Origin: Ralstonia sp. RRA
GTDB lineage: Bacteria > Pseudomonadota > Gammaproteobacteria > Burkholderiales > Burkholderiaceae
DNA: 64,000 nucleotides
NCBI RefSeq assembly: GCF_037023145.1
Contig: NZ_CP146091.1
Coordinates: 620,001-684,000, forward strand
Direction of reading: 5' to 3'
Shown one piece after another: positions 44,026-52,529 of the stretch. Within the stretch, counting starts at the first letter, position 1; each line of letters starts with the position of its first letter. Made by a program: the position numbers and the translations under genes. The notes under the pieces were generated by a model. That model was not told the DNA's origin and did no database searches. It was given only the letters and a program-made list of their open reading frames with translations.

Positions 44026-45588
44026 ATGCAAGCAATCACGGCGAAGCGCCAGGGGGAGGAGCGCGACATTGCGTCATCCGAGCGGGTGCTGCGCGCGCTT
44101 TTCGTGCTGGTCGTGGCGCTGGGCGGCACGATCTTCTGGCTTGCACCGCATCCGCCGATGGTCGATCTTCCGCAGCACGCGGCGCAGGTCGCCACGCTGC
44201 ACGATGTGCTGCTGGGCGCGTCGCCGTGGGCGTCTTTGCTGCGCATCAATCTGTTCACGCCCTACCTGACCGGCTACGGCCTGGCACTGGCTCTGTCATT
44301 TGTGATGCCGGTGACCGTGGCGATCAAGGTCTTGCTGACACTGGTCTACTACGGCTTTGTTTCGGCTTGCATCCAACTGCGCAAGCAATTTGCCGGGGAT
44401 GCGCGGATCGACTGGCTGTTTGTTCCCAGCTTCTTCGGTTTCGCCTACGACTTTGGACTCTTCACGTTTCTGGTCGCCGCGCCGCTCGCGCTGTTGTTCG
44501 TGCTGCTGGCGCGACAGTATGCTGAGCTGCCTTCCATCAGAAGAGGGATCGTCCTGGTGATCGCAGATGTCGCCCTGTTCTTCTCGCATGGGCTGCTATT
44601 TCTGTTCGCCAGTGCGATTGGGGTGGCATTCATCGTCTTCAGGCGTCGAACGCTGGCCCGAACGTCGCTCCTGCTCATGCCATATGCGCTGCCTGGCATG
44701 CTGTGCGCAATCTATGTTCTGGTCCAGGCGCACGCCAATTTTTCCTCCAGCTATCTGCCGATTGGTGTGCGGTGGTTATGGGGGGCGCGTTGGTTCCTGT
44801 TCTTTTCCGCACCATGGGGATTCTCGGCGAATGCCTTGGTTTTCATGCCAGCCGGCATGCTTATGATGGTTGCCCCTTGGCTGATGGGGTTGCGAATTCG
44901 GCGTGAACCTGCCTCGCTGGCGCCGTTTGCGTTGACCGTGGCGGTCTGGCTCTGCGTGCCGTCCTACGCAGCCAATACCGGGCTTCTGTGCGAGCGGTTC
45001 GCGCTCTTCATCCTGCCGTTCTATGCGCTGATGTTTGCGTCTGCGGACTGCGCGAATGCCACACGCTCAGACAGCGCGAGGCGCGCAGTGCTCTACCAGA
45101 CCGTGCTCGCGCTGGCCTGCGTACTCTTCCTTGGCAGCAAGGCGAATCGCACTCTGGAATTTGCAGCAGAAAGCGCGGACTTCGATCGGATCATGGCAAC
45201 GGTGGAGCCCGCGCAGCGCGCGCTCGCCATCAACGCAGATAGCGGGAGCCCGGCATCGGGCGTGCCGAACCAGTACGATCATCACGCCCTGTGGTACCAA
45301 GCCGAACATCGCGGGTTTGTGGACTTCAATTTCGCCTGGTACCCGCCGCAGATCCTGCGATACCGCCTCGACCAGTTACCCGCCGTCGGTCCTTCCGATA
45401 TCGTCGAGCAACGAATGTTCTACGAGACATTCAATTGGGAACGAAGCCGCGCGCGGGCTTATCGTTACTTCTTTGTCCGTCATACGGCGCCAATCCGGCC
45501 CGACCTGTTCAAGAATGGCGAGTGTCAGGTTGCCCTGTTGGCGACGGCAGGAAATTGGTCGGTTTTTGAGAACCGGACTTGTAGGTAA
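44026..45588 (+). CDS. Polytopic membrane protein, candidate GT-C glycosyltransferase
   Basis: 520 residues with about ten to eleven membrane helices. After the first helix comes the loop WLAPHPPMVDLPQHAAQVATLHD (~38-60), whose Asp and His match the position of the catalytic acid in GT-C enzymes; a soluble C-terminal part follows (~400-520). I recognise no named family. Position 3' of GtrA and a GT2 enzyme makes it the likely GtrC counterpart that moves a lipid-linked sugar to its acceptor in the periplasm. GAGGGGAT precedes ATG 44026. The acceptor is unknown. Confidence 0.68.
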   Translation: MQAITAKRQGEERDIASSERVLRALFVLVVALGGTIFWLAPHPPMVDLPQHAAQVATLHDVLLGASPWASLLRINLFTPYLTGYGLALALSFVMPVTVAIKVLLTLVYYGFVSACIQLRKQFAGDARIDWLFVPSFFGFAYDFGLFTFLVAAPLALLFVLLARQYAELPSIRRGIVLVIADVALFFSHGLLFLFASAIGVAFIVFRRRTLARTSLLLMPYALPGMLCAIYVLVQAHANFSSSYLPIGVRWLWGARWFLFFSAPWGFSANALVFMPAGMLMMVAPWLMGLRIRREPASLAPFALTVAVWLCVPSYAANTGLLCERFALFILPFYALMFASADCANATRSDSARRAVLYQTVLALACVLFLGSKANRTLEFAAESADFDRIMATVEPAQRALAINADSGSPASGVPNQYDHHALWYQAEHRGFVDFNFAWYPPQILRYRLDQLPAVGPSDIVEQRMFYETFNWERSRARAYRYFFVRHTAPIRPDLFKNGECQVALLATAGNWSVFENRTCR

Positions 45589-45655
45589 GCCACAAGAGCG
45601 ACGTTGTGATGGCCGTGGCTTGGTGACGGCGCGGCAGAGTACGTGAGGGGAAACC

Positions 45656-46351
45656 ATGGACAAGTCGGAGTTCGACCGATTTGCTGATGAATATCTTCAG
45701 CTGCACGCCAAGAATATTGCGGCCTCGGGAGAGAGCCCGGACTTTTTTGCGGAGTACAAAGTCCGCGATATCGCAGCGGAACTGAAGGCTAGGCGCAGGG
45801 TGCCCGAGCGCGTGTTGGATTTCGGCTCGGGCGTTGGCAACTCCATTCCGTGGATGAGGAAGTATCTGCCCGCGGCGCAGATGACTTGCGTTGACGTGTC
45901 CGAGCGTTCGTTGCGGGTGGCGGCCAACCGGTTTCCCGGCAGCGCGCGCTTCGTACACGTTGATGGACAGACGCTGCCGTTCAACACTGCGGAGTTTGAT
46001 CTCGCCTATGCCATGTGTGTGTTCCACCATATTGATCATGCGGAACATGTTCGGCTGCTGCGCGAGCTCGCACGTGTGCTGACTCCAATCGGCACGCTTG
46101 CCATCTTCGAACACAATCCGTACAACCCGCTCACGGTTCAGGCAGTCAACACGTGTGAGTTCGACGTCAATGCCAAGTTGATTGCTGCTCGCCAAATGAA
46201 AGCCGCCTGCGTGGCAGCCGGGTTCACGCAGGTGGACGTGCGATATCGGATCTTCTTTCCACGGGCGCTTGCGGGGCTGCGCCGACTCGAGAAATACATG
46301 ACGGGGTTTCCGCTTGGGGCGCAGTATTCGATCTTCGCTCGAAAAGGCTGA
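45656..46351 (+). CDS. Class I SAM-dependent methyltransferase
   Basis: 231 residues. SAM motif I is VLDFGSGVGNSIPWMRKY (~53-70), with CVDVSERSL (~80-88), and post-motif FDLAYAMCVFHHIDHAEHVRLLRELARVLTPIGTLAIFEHNPYNPL (~111-155), as in UbiE/Coq5-like methyltransferases. The N-terminus (DKSEFDRFADEYLQLHAKNIAASGESPDFFAEYKV) is often seen in methyltransferases encoded in polysaccharide clusters, so a sugar or lipid-linked sugar is a likely substrate. GAGGGGAAA precedes ATG 45656. Last gene of the plus-strand glycosyl cluster. Confidence 0.85.
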   Translation: MDKSEFDRFADEYLQLHAKNIAASGESPDFFAEYKVRDIAAELKARRRVPERVLDFGSGVGNSIPWMRKYLPAAQMTCVDVSERSLRVAANRFPGSARFVHVDGQTLPFNTAEFDLAYAMCVFHHIDHAEHVRLLRELARVLTPIGTLAIFEHNPYNPLTVQAVNTCEFDVNAKLIAARQMKAACVAAGFTQVDVRYRIFFPRALAGLRRLEKYMTGFPLGAQYSIFARKG

Positions 46352-46401
46352 GCACCGTATGGGTAGACCAGCCAGTTGCGCTCGCTTGGCGCAACCGGCC
46401 A

Positions 46402-47433
46402 TCACCCCGGCTGTGAAGCGGTGCTCGACGGCAATGGTCGGGAAGCTGCGCTGCGCCACGTCGCCTTGGTCATCCATCGCAGTACAAATGCGGTGACTCC
46501 CCATAGCACGATGCCGCCCAGGACATCGACGAAGTAATGTCCACCGACGGTTGGCGTCGAGCAGATCATGATCACGTTGAGTGGCACGGAGATGGCCAAT
46601 GCAAGCCGAGACCAGCGGGTGGCCTGGATATAGAACAGCGCTGTCGCGGTATGAAACGACGGCATTGAAACCAACCCCTGCATGGTGTTGATGGTAAAAG
46701 CCCTGAGTGTGCCGTCGCGAACCGGGAAGAAGTGCGAGAACGATGCCAGGTCAGCTTGGCTGATCTCTCCGCCGCTTGCATGGTAGTGAAATGCGCCTGC
46801 CGCCGGAAAAGGCGCAGCAATGAGAAAAAGCAGCAGCAACGCGATCAGCAGGTTGGACAGCAGTTCGCGCAGCATCGGTATGGGACCAGCCAGGCTGATC
46901 AGTATGGCAATCAGCACCAACTGGCCCTGGCCGCTCATATAGGCCCAGCGCAGCACCTCGTCGACCTGCGGATGCGCTTTCACCCACCGATACCAGGCCA
47001 TCCAATCCAGGCCGAGCGCGGTATCCATGGCGGCGAGTTTGGTATCGACAAGGGGCGGGGCAAGCGAGACGACCAGATAGGACAGGACGCTGATCCCCGT
47101 GGAAAACAGGATCAGCCACGCCAGCGCTTGAATCAGAATGGCCAGCTCACCGGCACGGCATCGCTTTGCCAGCTTCCTGTACTGGGGGCCGCGTTTTGCG
47201 ATCGGGCCGTGGAGCATGAGCGCAAGCCCTGCCATCACGCAGCCCAGCTGAGCGACGACCGCAAGACATTGCTGCACATCCTCCACCGCGATGCTGCGAC
47301 CGGTTACAGCCAGCCACACCGCATCCAGCACAACGATGAGCCAGGCGATGATCCATCGTGCGGTGTCCCCCTTGGTCCAGAGGGCAGGCTCCGCTGCAGG
47401 CATTTCGTCGTGGGCGGTTGCGGCAAGCATCAT
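46402..47433 (-). CDS. PAP2-superfamily membrane phosphatase / inositolphosphotransferase-like
   Basis: 343 residues, about seven to eight membrane helices. The PAP2 catalytic motifs are SMPSFHTATALF (His ~268) and GGHYFVDVLGGIVLWG (His and Asp, ~311-318), in the arrangement of the Aur1/Ipt1-like PAP2 branch. Such enzymes remove or exchange phosphates on polyprenyl or glycerolipids, e.g. recycling undecaprenyl pyrophosphate. It converges with the methyltransferase gene and lies 26 bases after the downstream end of the GT2 gene, so it appears to be the last gene of the tad-linked transcript. Confidence 0.85.
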   Translation of the reverse strand: MMLAATAHDEMPAAEPALWTKGDTARWIIAWLIVVLDAVWLAVTGRSIAVEDVQQCLAVVAQLGCVMAGLALMLHGPIAKRGPQYRKLAKRCRAGELAILIQALAWLILFSTGISVLSYLVVSLAPPLVDTKLAAMDTALGLDWMAWYRWVKAHPQVDEVLRWAYMSGQGQLVLIAILISLAGPIPMLRELLSNLLIALLLLFLIAAPFPAAGAFHYHASGGEISQADLASFSHFFPVRDGTLRAFTINTMQGLVSMPSFHTATALFYIQATRWSRLALAISVPLNVIMICSTPTVGGHYFVDVLGGIVLWGVTAFVLRWMTKATWRSAASRPLPSSTASQPG

Positions 47434-47459
47434 GTCAGCCCCGGTGCTGTGCGCATGCG

Positions 47460-48524
47460 CTAGCGGCGCGCGGCGTGACCGCGCAGGCCTTCGCCCTGCG
47501 TGCGGCGCGTGCGCGCGCTGGCAATAGAGATGACTTGCCGAGAGCCGTTGCCCGGCAGGCGGCTGCGCGGGCGCTGATTCTGGTAGCGCCGCTTGATCAG
47601 GTAGATCGGTCGGCCTTTCGCTTCGTCATAGATGCGACCGATGTACTCGCCGACTACGCCCAGACCGACCAGTTGCAGCCCCCCGAAGAACAGCAGCAGG
47701 GACAGCTCCGATGCATAGCCTGGCAGCACGATGCCGAAAATCAATGTGCGCGCGATGATGAATGCCCCGTAGAGAAAGGCCAGCGCTGCCACGAACGCAC
47801 CCAGGTACGTCCAGCAGCGCAGCGGCAGCGTGCTGAAGCTCGTGATGCCTTCCAGCGCGAAGTTCCACAGCCGCCAGCCGGAGAATTTGGAGTGGCCAGC
47901 GCTGCGCTTCTCGCGTTCGTATTGCACGATCACCGTGGTGAAGCCCACCCACGCGAACAGGCCCTTCATGAAGCGGTGCCGCTCGGGCAGTTGCTTGAGC
48001 GCGTTGACCACCGCGCGGTCCATCAGCCGGAAGTCGCCCACGTTCTCGGGCAGCTTCAGATCGGAGAGTCGGTTGTGGATGCGGTAATAGGCGGCGGCAG
48101 TCACGCGCTTGAGAAACGAATCGCACACGCGGCTGGCGCGCTGGGCCAGCACCACCTCCGCGCCTTTGCGCCAGTGCGCGACGAGCGTGGGGATCAACTC
48201 CGGCGGGTCCTGCAGGTCGGCATCGATGGGGATCACGGCATCGCCCTGAGCTTCGTCCAGCCCTGCGGTCAGCGCGGCTTCCTTGCCGAAGTTGCGCGTC
48301 AGGTCCACCACGCGCACACGCGGGTCGGCGTGCGAGACGGCGACCAGCTTGGCGAGCGTGTCGTCTGCGCTGCCGTCGTTCACGCACACGATCTCGAAGT
48401 GCACGGTGTTGATCGACTCCAGGATCGGCACCACGCGCGCGAAGAACAGATGCAATGCATCGCCCTCGTTGTAGAACGGTACGACCAGCGAGAGCAGTGG
48501 CGTTTCGTCATGGCTCGGTTTCAT
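47460..48524 (-). CDS. GT2 polyprenyl-phosphate glycosyltransferase, tad-linked copy
   Basis: 354 residues. LLSLVVPFYNEGDAL (~10-24), VCVNDGSADDT, and metal-binding DADLQDPPELI (~100-110) mark a GtrB-type enzyme; TGLDEAQGDAVIPID precedes. Two membrane helices follow (~235-300) and a basic tail with RSRLPGNGSR. GGGGAAA upstream fixes ATG 48524. The start overlaps the stop of the GT87 gene (ATGA), a tight coupling. It likely makes the polyprenyl-phosphate sugar donor used by the GT87 protein. Confidence 0.9.
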   Translation of the reverse strand: MKPSHDETPLLSLVVPFYNEGDALHLFFARVVPILESINTVHFEIVCVNDGSADDTLAKLVAVSHADPRVRVVDLTRNFGKEAALTAGLDEAQGDAVIPIDADLQDPPELIPTLVAHWRKGAEVVLAQRASRVCDSFLKRVTAAAYYRIHNRLSDLKLPENVGDFRLMDRAVVNALKQLPERHRFMKGLFAWVGFTTVIVQYEREKRSAGHSKFSGWRLWNFALEGITSFSTLPLRCWTYLGAFVAALAFLYGAFIIARTLIFGIVLPGYASELSLLLFFGGLQLVGLGVVGEYIGRIYDEAKGRPIYLIKRRYQNQRPRSRLPGNGSRQVISIASARTRRTQGEGLRGHAARR

Positions 48525-49909
48525 GATGATTTCCCCGTTGCATGGGCCTGCCATTGGTGCGGGCCTCTTGTCTGTGTGTCGGCGTGACCTGGATACGAGG
48601 GAGACGGTTGGCGTGCTCCATCAGGTGCCGCAGTTTTCGGATCTGCCGAAGCGGCGGTTTGCCTTCGCGACAGACGGACCACGCGCCGCACGATCATGAA
48701 TGCCACGGCCAGCAAGACGATCGGGCCGATCTGCGGCAAATGGAGCAGCGGATTGATGAATTCAAACAGTGCCAGCAACCAGGCTGTCGCCAGTACGATG
48801 CGTTCGCTGCGCGAGAGGCCATGGTGGATACCCGCGCCAACGTAGCCTGCGATGGCGAGGCCCAGCCATGTCAGCTCGTATACACGCAGGTAGGGCGACG
48901 TCAGCATGGTGGCCATCGCCAACATGGCGACGCGCAAGCCGGTGTCGGTGGTGCGCAGCCACACGTAGAGGAGTGCGATCACGGCCAGGCCTGCGACGAT
49001 CAGGTGCAGGGCATAGGCAAGGGTGACGCTCAGGCCAAGGGACCGCGCCGCGGCCAACACCGTCGGCATGACCTGCCAGGCGACACCGCCGTTGTCGAGC
49101 AGGTGAGATTGCGCCCAGCGCGCGTTTTGCAGGAAGGCGGGGATCGTCTCCCACCCGCATACAGCCACGCTGATGGCCGTGAGCGACATGGCCGTCAATG
49201 CCACGCTGGCGAGTGCCTTCCACGCACGTGCCGCCAGCAGCGCGAGCGGAAACAGGATCGCCAACTGCGGCTTGATGACCAGCAGGCCGATCGCCACGCC
49301 AGCCAGCACCGGTCGTTTTTTGAGCAGGTAGACGCCCGTGCCGGCCAGCGCTGCCGTGAGCAGCGAGTTCTGCCCCAGCAGCCCCGACACAAACACCGCC
49401 GGCGATGCCACGATGGGCAGCCACACCCCCTGGCGCCAGACCGAGCGGACACCCAGCAGCCAGCCGGCCGCCTTCACGTAGAAGGTGCCGGTGGCCAGCA
49501 CGAACAGCACATAGCTGGGCCAGAACGGCAGCAGCGCAAGCGGGATGATCAGCAGCAGGAACGTTGGGGGGTAAAGCCAGGGCATGACGATCTTGCTGCC
49601 CGAGTCCAGCGTGCCGTGCTCGCGGATCGCTTGCATCATCTGTGCGGGGTCATAGGCGTGGAGCGGGCCGTGTTGCAGCGAGATGTGCGATGCCCCCCAG
49701 AACACCGAGAAATCCACGCCGGGGCCAGTCATGTTCTTGTTCGTGAAGCCGTGGCTAGCGATCGCGCCCAGCAGCAAGAACGTGCAGAACAGAATCAGCA
49801 TGATCGCGCTGCATGACTTCACCCGGTCGACGGTGAGCCACGGCTGGGCGGCTTGCGGCGGCGACACGGTCGCGGGTGCGATGTCCGGTTGTGCAGTGTG
49901 GTGGTCCAT
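48521..49909 (-). CDS. GT87 (DUF2029) polyprenyl-phosphate-dependent glycosyltransferase
   Basis: 462 residues, about ten membrane helices. The first periplasmic loop contains GVDFSVFWGASHISLQHGPLHAYDPAQMM (~65-93), with the Asp typical of GT-C catalysis, followed by YPPTFLLLIIPLALLPF. This is the DUF2029/GT87 pattern of mannosyl-type transferases that use polyprenyl-phosphate sugars. GGGGGAGA precedes ATG 49909; an upstream open extension overlaps the TadG-like gene and is not real. It follows the pilus genes by 53 bases and is coupled to the GT2 gene, so pilin or envelope glycosylation is a fair hypothesis. Confidence 0.83.
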   Translation of the reverse strand: MDHHTAQPDIAPATVSPPQAAQPWLTVDRVKSCSAIMLILFCTFLLLGAIASHGFTNKNMTGPGVDFSVFWGASHISLQHGPLHAYDPAQMMQAIREHGTLDSGSKIVMPWLYPPTFLLLIIPLALLPFWPSYVLFVLATGTFYVKAAGWLLGVRSVWRQGVWLPIVASPAVFVSGLLGQNSLLTAALAGTGVYLLKKRPVLAGVAIGLLVIKPQLAILFPLALLAARAWKALASVALTAMSLTAISVAVCGWETIPAFLQNARWAQSHLLDNGGVAWQVMPTVLAAARSLGLSVTLAYALHLIVAGLAVIALLYVWLRTTDTGLRVAMLAMATMLTSPYLRVYELTWLGLAIAGYVGAGIHHGLSRSERIVLATAWLLALFEFINPLLHLPQIGPIVLLAVAFMIVRRVVRLSRRQTAASADPKTAAPDGARQPSPSYPGHADTQTRGPHQWQAHATGKSS

Positions 49910-49962
49910 GCCTGTTCTCCCCCGTTTTCTGTTCTTGTGGCTCGATACGATGTGCGGGACGA

Positions 49963-51015
49963 CTACCAGACCAGACGCGGTGGAACGTACGCACCATAGT
50001 AGGGGCCGGTACCGCCGCCACCTGTTGCAAGCTTGACCCCACCAACGAAATTTCCCTCGATGTAGGAGTGCGACCCGTTCTGATACACGTTGGTGATCTG
50101 AAAACCCACGAAGCCGACGACCGGCGAGCTTGACCCGGGTGTGACCGAGGAGACAACCGGCATCACGACCGTGCTCGGATAGTTGATGACCTTGTAGACG
50201 CTTGCCTTGACACCATTGGAGATGTTGATGCTGTCTCCAATACTGACGGCGGTCGGGTTGCCGTTTTGCACCAGGCTCTTCTCTGTGCTGGCATTGGTGC
50301 TGCCAAAAAAACCAGTCCACTCGCCGCTAAAGCAAGTCGTGCTTTTGGACGGGTAGGACGTCTCGATGTCGATGACTTGGGGTTGACCGGTAGACGGATC
50401 ATTGACCGGCTTGCCGGTCTTCGAATCCCAATACAGCGTGAGCAGGCATTGGTTGATGGCCACAGGGAAGAGTGCCCCTGGGTTGGCTGTACCTGGCGCG
50501 GCGATCACGGCAACCGCTGTGGCCTGGATGCTGGCCGGCGTGCCATTGACGATCGAGGCAAACCACGTGCTGACCGGGCCGCCGTTGTTGCCCGAACTGC
50601 GGCCGATGGTGACTTGCACGGCAGGCACGTAGCTGGTGAGGTTGGGCGGGGTGCTCTGCGACAACGCCGGCGGCGAGCTTTGCGTGGAGGCCCAGCCCCT
50701 GGAAATGTCCCAATACCCCGCTTGAACGTTGCCATCGCTCAGTTGCTGGCCGCCGGAATAGTTCTTCCCGATGGCGGCCTGCCCCACGGAAACACCGTTG
50801 GACCAGTTGGGGGCTGTAGGCTTGGATAGACCTGCGGCGCCGGCCAGCGCGGCAGCGTCTGCAGCATTCTGCAGCTCGTTACGCACGACCATCAGGTAAC
50901 CGATATCGACGGCCAGCGCGCCAAACGCGGTCATGATGATGATCAGGAACGGCATCATGACGCCGACGGCACCGCGTTGAATGCGCTTGTGCGTGGAGGT
51001 CGTTCTGGCTCGCAT
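49963..51015 (-). CDS. TadG-like pilus assembly protein
   Basis: 350 residues. The N-terminus holds RGAVGVMMPFLIIIMTAFGALAVDIGYLMVVRNELQNAADAAALAGAAGL (~16-65), the TadE/TadG-type membrane segment that resembles a pseudopilin. The rest is Ser/Thr/Gly-rich, likely periplasmic, and ends in a Gly-rich tail (TGGGGTGPYYGAYV). No von Willebrand metal-site motif (DxSxS) is seen, so this is a short TadG relative. GAGGTG precedes ATG 51015. It follows tadE by 42 bases. Confidence 0.82.
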   Translation of the reverse strand: MRARTTSTHKRIQRGAVGVMMPFLIIIMTAFGALAVDIGYLMVVRNELQNAADAAALAGAAGLSKPTAPNWSNGVSVGQAAIGKNYSGGQQLSDGNVQAGYWDISRGWASTQSSPPALSQSTPPNLTSYVPAVQVTIGRSSGNNGGPVSTWFASIVNGTPASIQATAVAVIAAPGTANPGALFPVAINQCLLTLYWDSKTGKPVNDPSTGQPQVIDIETSYPSKSTTCFSGEWTGFFGSTNASTEKSLVQNGNPTAVSIGDSINISNGVKASVYKVINYPSTVVMPVVSSVTPGSSSPVVGFVGFQITNVYQNGSHSYIEGNFVGGVKLATGGGGTGPYYGAYVPPRLVW

Positions 51016-51057
51016 GGCACACCTCACCTTGTGGAACGGGACCAAGCCCGGTGTTGC

Positions 51058-51525
51058 CTATTCGCACACCATGGTGGTGATCGCATTGATGGTCAATCCG
51101 CCAACCAACTGCGCGATGAGCAGGCCCGTAAAGGTGTATGACACCTGGACTGACAGGTCTGCGCCGGTCGACGTGCAGGGCGTGATTGCCTTGGGAAACG
51201 TGCACTGCGCCCCGCCATTGGCGAAGGTCACCAGCCTGCTCTGGCAATAGTTTGTTGCCACGCTCTGGATTGACGATGCAGTGGGGTACGACGATGAGGA
51301 GCAGGACGAGCTCGACGTACAGAATGCCACCCCGGATCGCGCTGCCTCCCGGCTGGCATTGGTCAAAATGGCTTTGTCATAGAGCGCGGCGCCGAACTCG
51401 ATCACGCCAAACACAAGCAGCAGAATCAGCGGGAACAGCAGCGTGAACTCAACGCCCGCGGCGCCGGCCATCCTGCGCCGTGCGGCACACGGCGGTGCTG
51501 CGTTGCAATGGAGTGGCGTTCGCAT
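51058..51525 (-). CDS. tadE: TadE-like minor pseudopilin
   Basis: 155 residues. GAAGVEFTLLFPLILLLVFGVIEFGAALYDKAILTNASREAARSG (~21-65) is the TadE signature, with the Glu-5-like residue in GVEF. A Ser/Cys-rich stretch follows (FCTSSSSCSSSSYP) and more cysteines at ~93, ~108 and ~117, suggesting disulfides in the periplasm. TadE is a prepilin-like protein processed by TadV and needed for Flp fibre assembly. GGAGAC precedes ATG 51525. Confidence 0.87.
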   Translation of the reverse strand: MRTPLHCNAAPPCAARRRMAGAAGVEFTLLFPLILLLVFGVIEFGAALYDKAILTNASREAARSGVAFCTSSSSCSSSSYPTASSIQSVATNYCQSRLVTFANGGAQCTFPKAITPCTSTGADLSVQVSYTFTGLLIAQLVGGLTINAITTMVCE

Positions 51526-51559
51526 GATGGTCTCCTCGAGTCAGTGTGGGCGCCGATGG

Positions 51560-52501
51560 CTAGTGATCGGCAACCATCCGCAGGGCGTCGACGATCCGGA
51601 TCAGTGCCGAACCGAGCAGCACGACATAGATCGACGGGAAGATGCAGAAGATCAGCGGGAAGAGGACCTTGGTGCCGATCTTGGCCGCGCGCTCCTCGGC
51701 CAGCATCTGGCGCTTGGTGCGCAGCATGTCGGAGTGCACGCGCAGGGATGCCGCGATGCTGGTGCCGAAGCGGTCGGCCTGGATCAACATGGCCACCAGC
51801 AAGCTCACGTCATCCACACCGGTGCGGGCGGCGAAGTTGCGCAGCGCCTTCTCGCGTGACAGACCGGCACGCAGTTCCAGCGTAAGTAGTTCGTATTCCT
51901 GTGCCATCACCGGGCGGGCCGCCCGCATTTCATCGACCACCCGCAGGATCGCCGCATCGAGCCCGAGGCCAGCCTCCACACACACCATGATGAGATCCAG
52001 GCTGTCGGGAAACGACTCGAAGATCTCGCGCTGGCGGTACTTGATCTTCATGGCCAGGACCAGATTGGGCAGGTAGAACCCGATGACGGCGGCCACAAAA
52101 AGGATGGTCAGAAATTGCAGACGCTGGCTCGCGTCGAATAGGCCGACCATTGGTGCGAACAGCAGCAGGGGCAGGCCGACCGCCAGAGCCGTCTTCACGC
52201 CGAAGTAGATCGGGATCGCCTCGGGCGCGCGCCAGCCGGCATGAACGAACCGGGTATGCAGCGAAGAATCTTCCCAGCCTTCCTTCGGCACGGATGCCCG
52301 CGCGAGCGGCTTGGCCAGGCGCTCGGCGGTATGCAGCCAGTGATGCTCTTCGATCTGCGGGCGGAGTTGCGGTGTCTCGCGGTCGATCTGGCCGAGGCGG
52401 CGCTGCAGGGTGCGCGGGCGCATCACTACCAGGACTGCGAGGATGGCGCAGAACGCGATGGAGAAGGCGCCTGCCAGCAATACGACGTGTGCAATTTGCA
52501 T
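51560..52501 (-). CDS. tadC: Flp pilus inner-membrane platform protein TadC
   Basis: 313 residues. Type II secretion F domain at the C-terminal half ([31 protein letters not shown], ~155-185; [32 protein letters not shown]), with membrane helices near 5-25, 110-150 and 285-305. With TadB it forms the membrane platform driven by TadA. It lies 28 bases after tadB and ends 34 bases before tadE, all one transcript. Confidence 0.93.
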   Translation of the reverse strand: [313 protein letters not shown]

Positions 52502-52529
52502 GGTCTTACGGGAAGATCCCGCCTCCGAT

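Noticed and set aside
47358..48587. Long plus-strand open frame opposite the tad-linked GT2 gene
   Set aside because: Antisense shadow, His/Gln/Arg-rich, while the minus strand encodes a clear GT2 enzyme.
48542..49816. 424-residue plus-strand open frame opposite the GT87 gene
   Set aside because: Shadow with Gln/Arg/His-rich low-complexity content; the minus strand has the membrane protein.
49910..50320. N-terminal extension of the GT87 protein
   Set aside because: Overlaps the TadG-like gene in another frame, Gln/Arg/Trp-rich, and a good ribosome site precedes ATG 49909.
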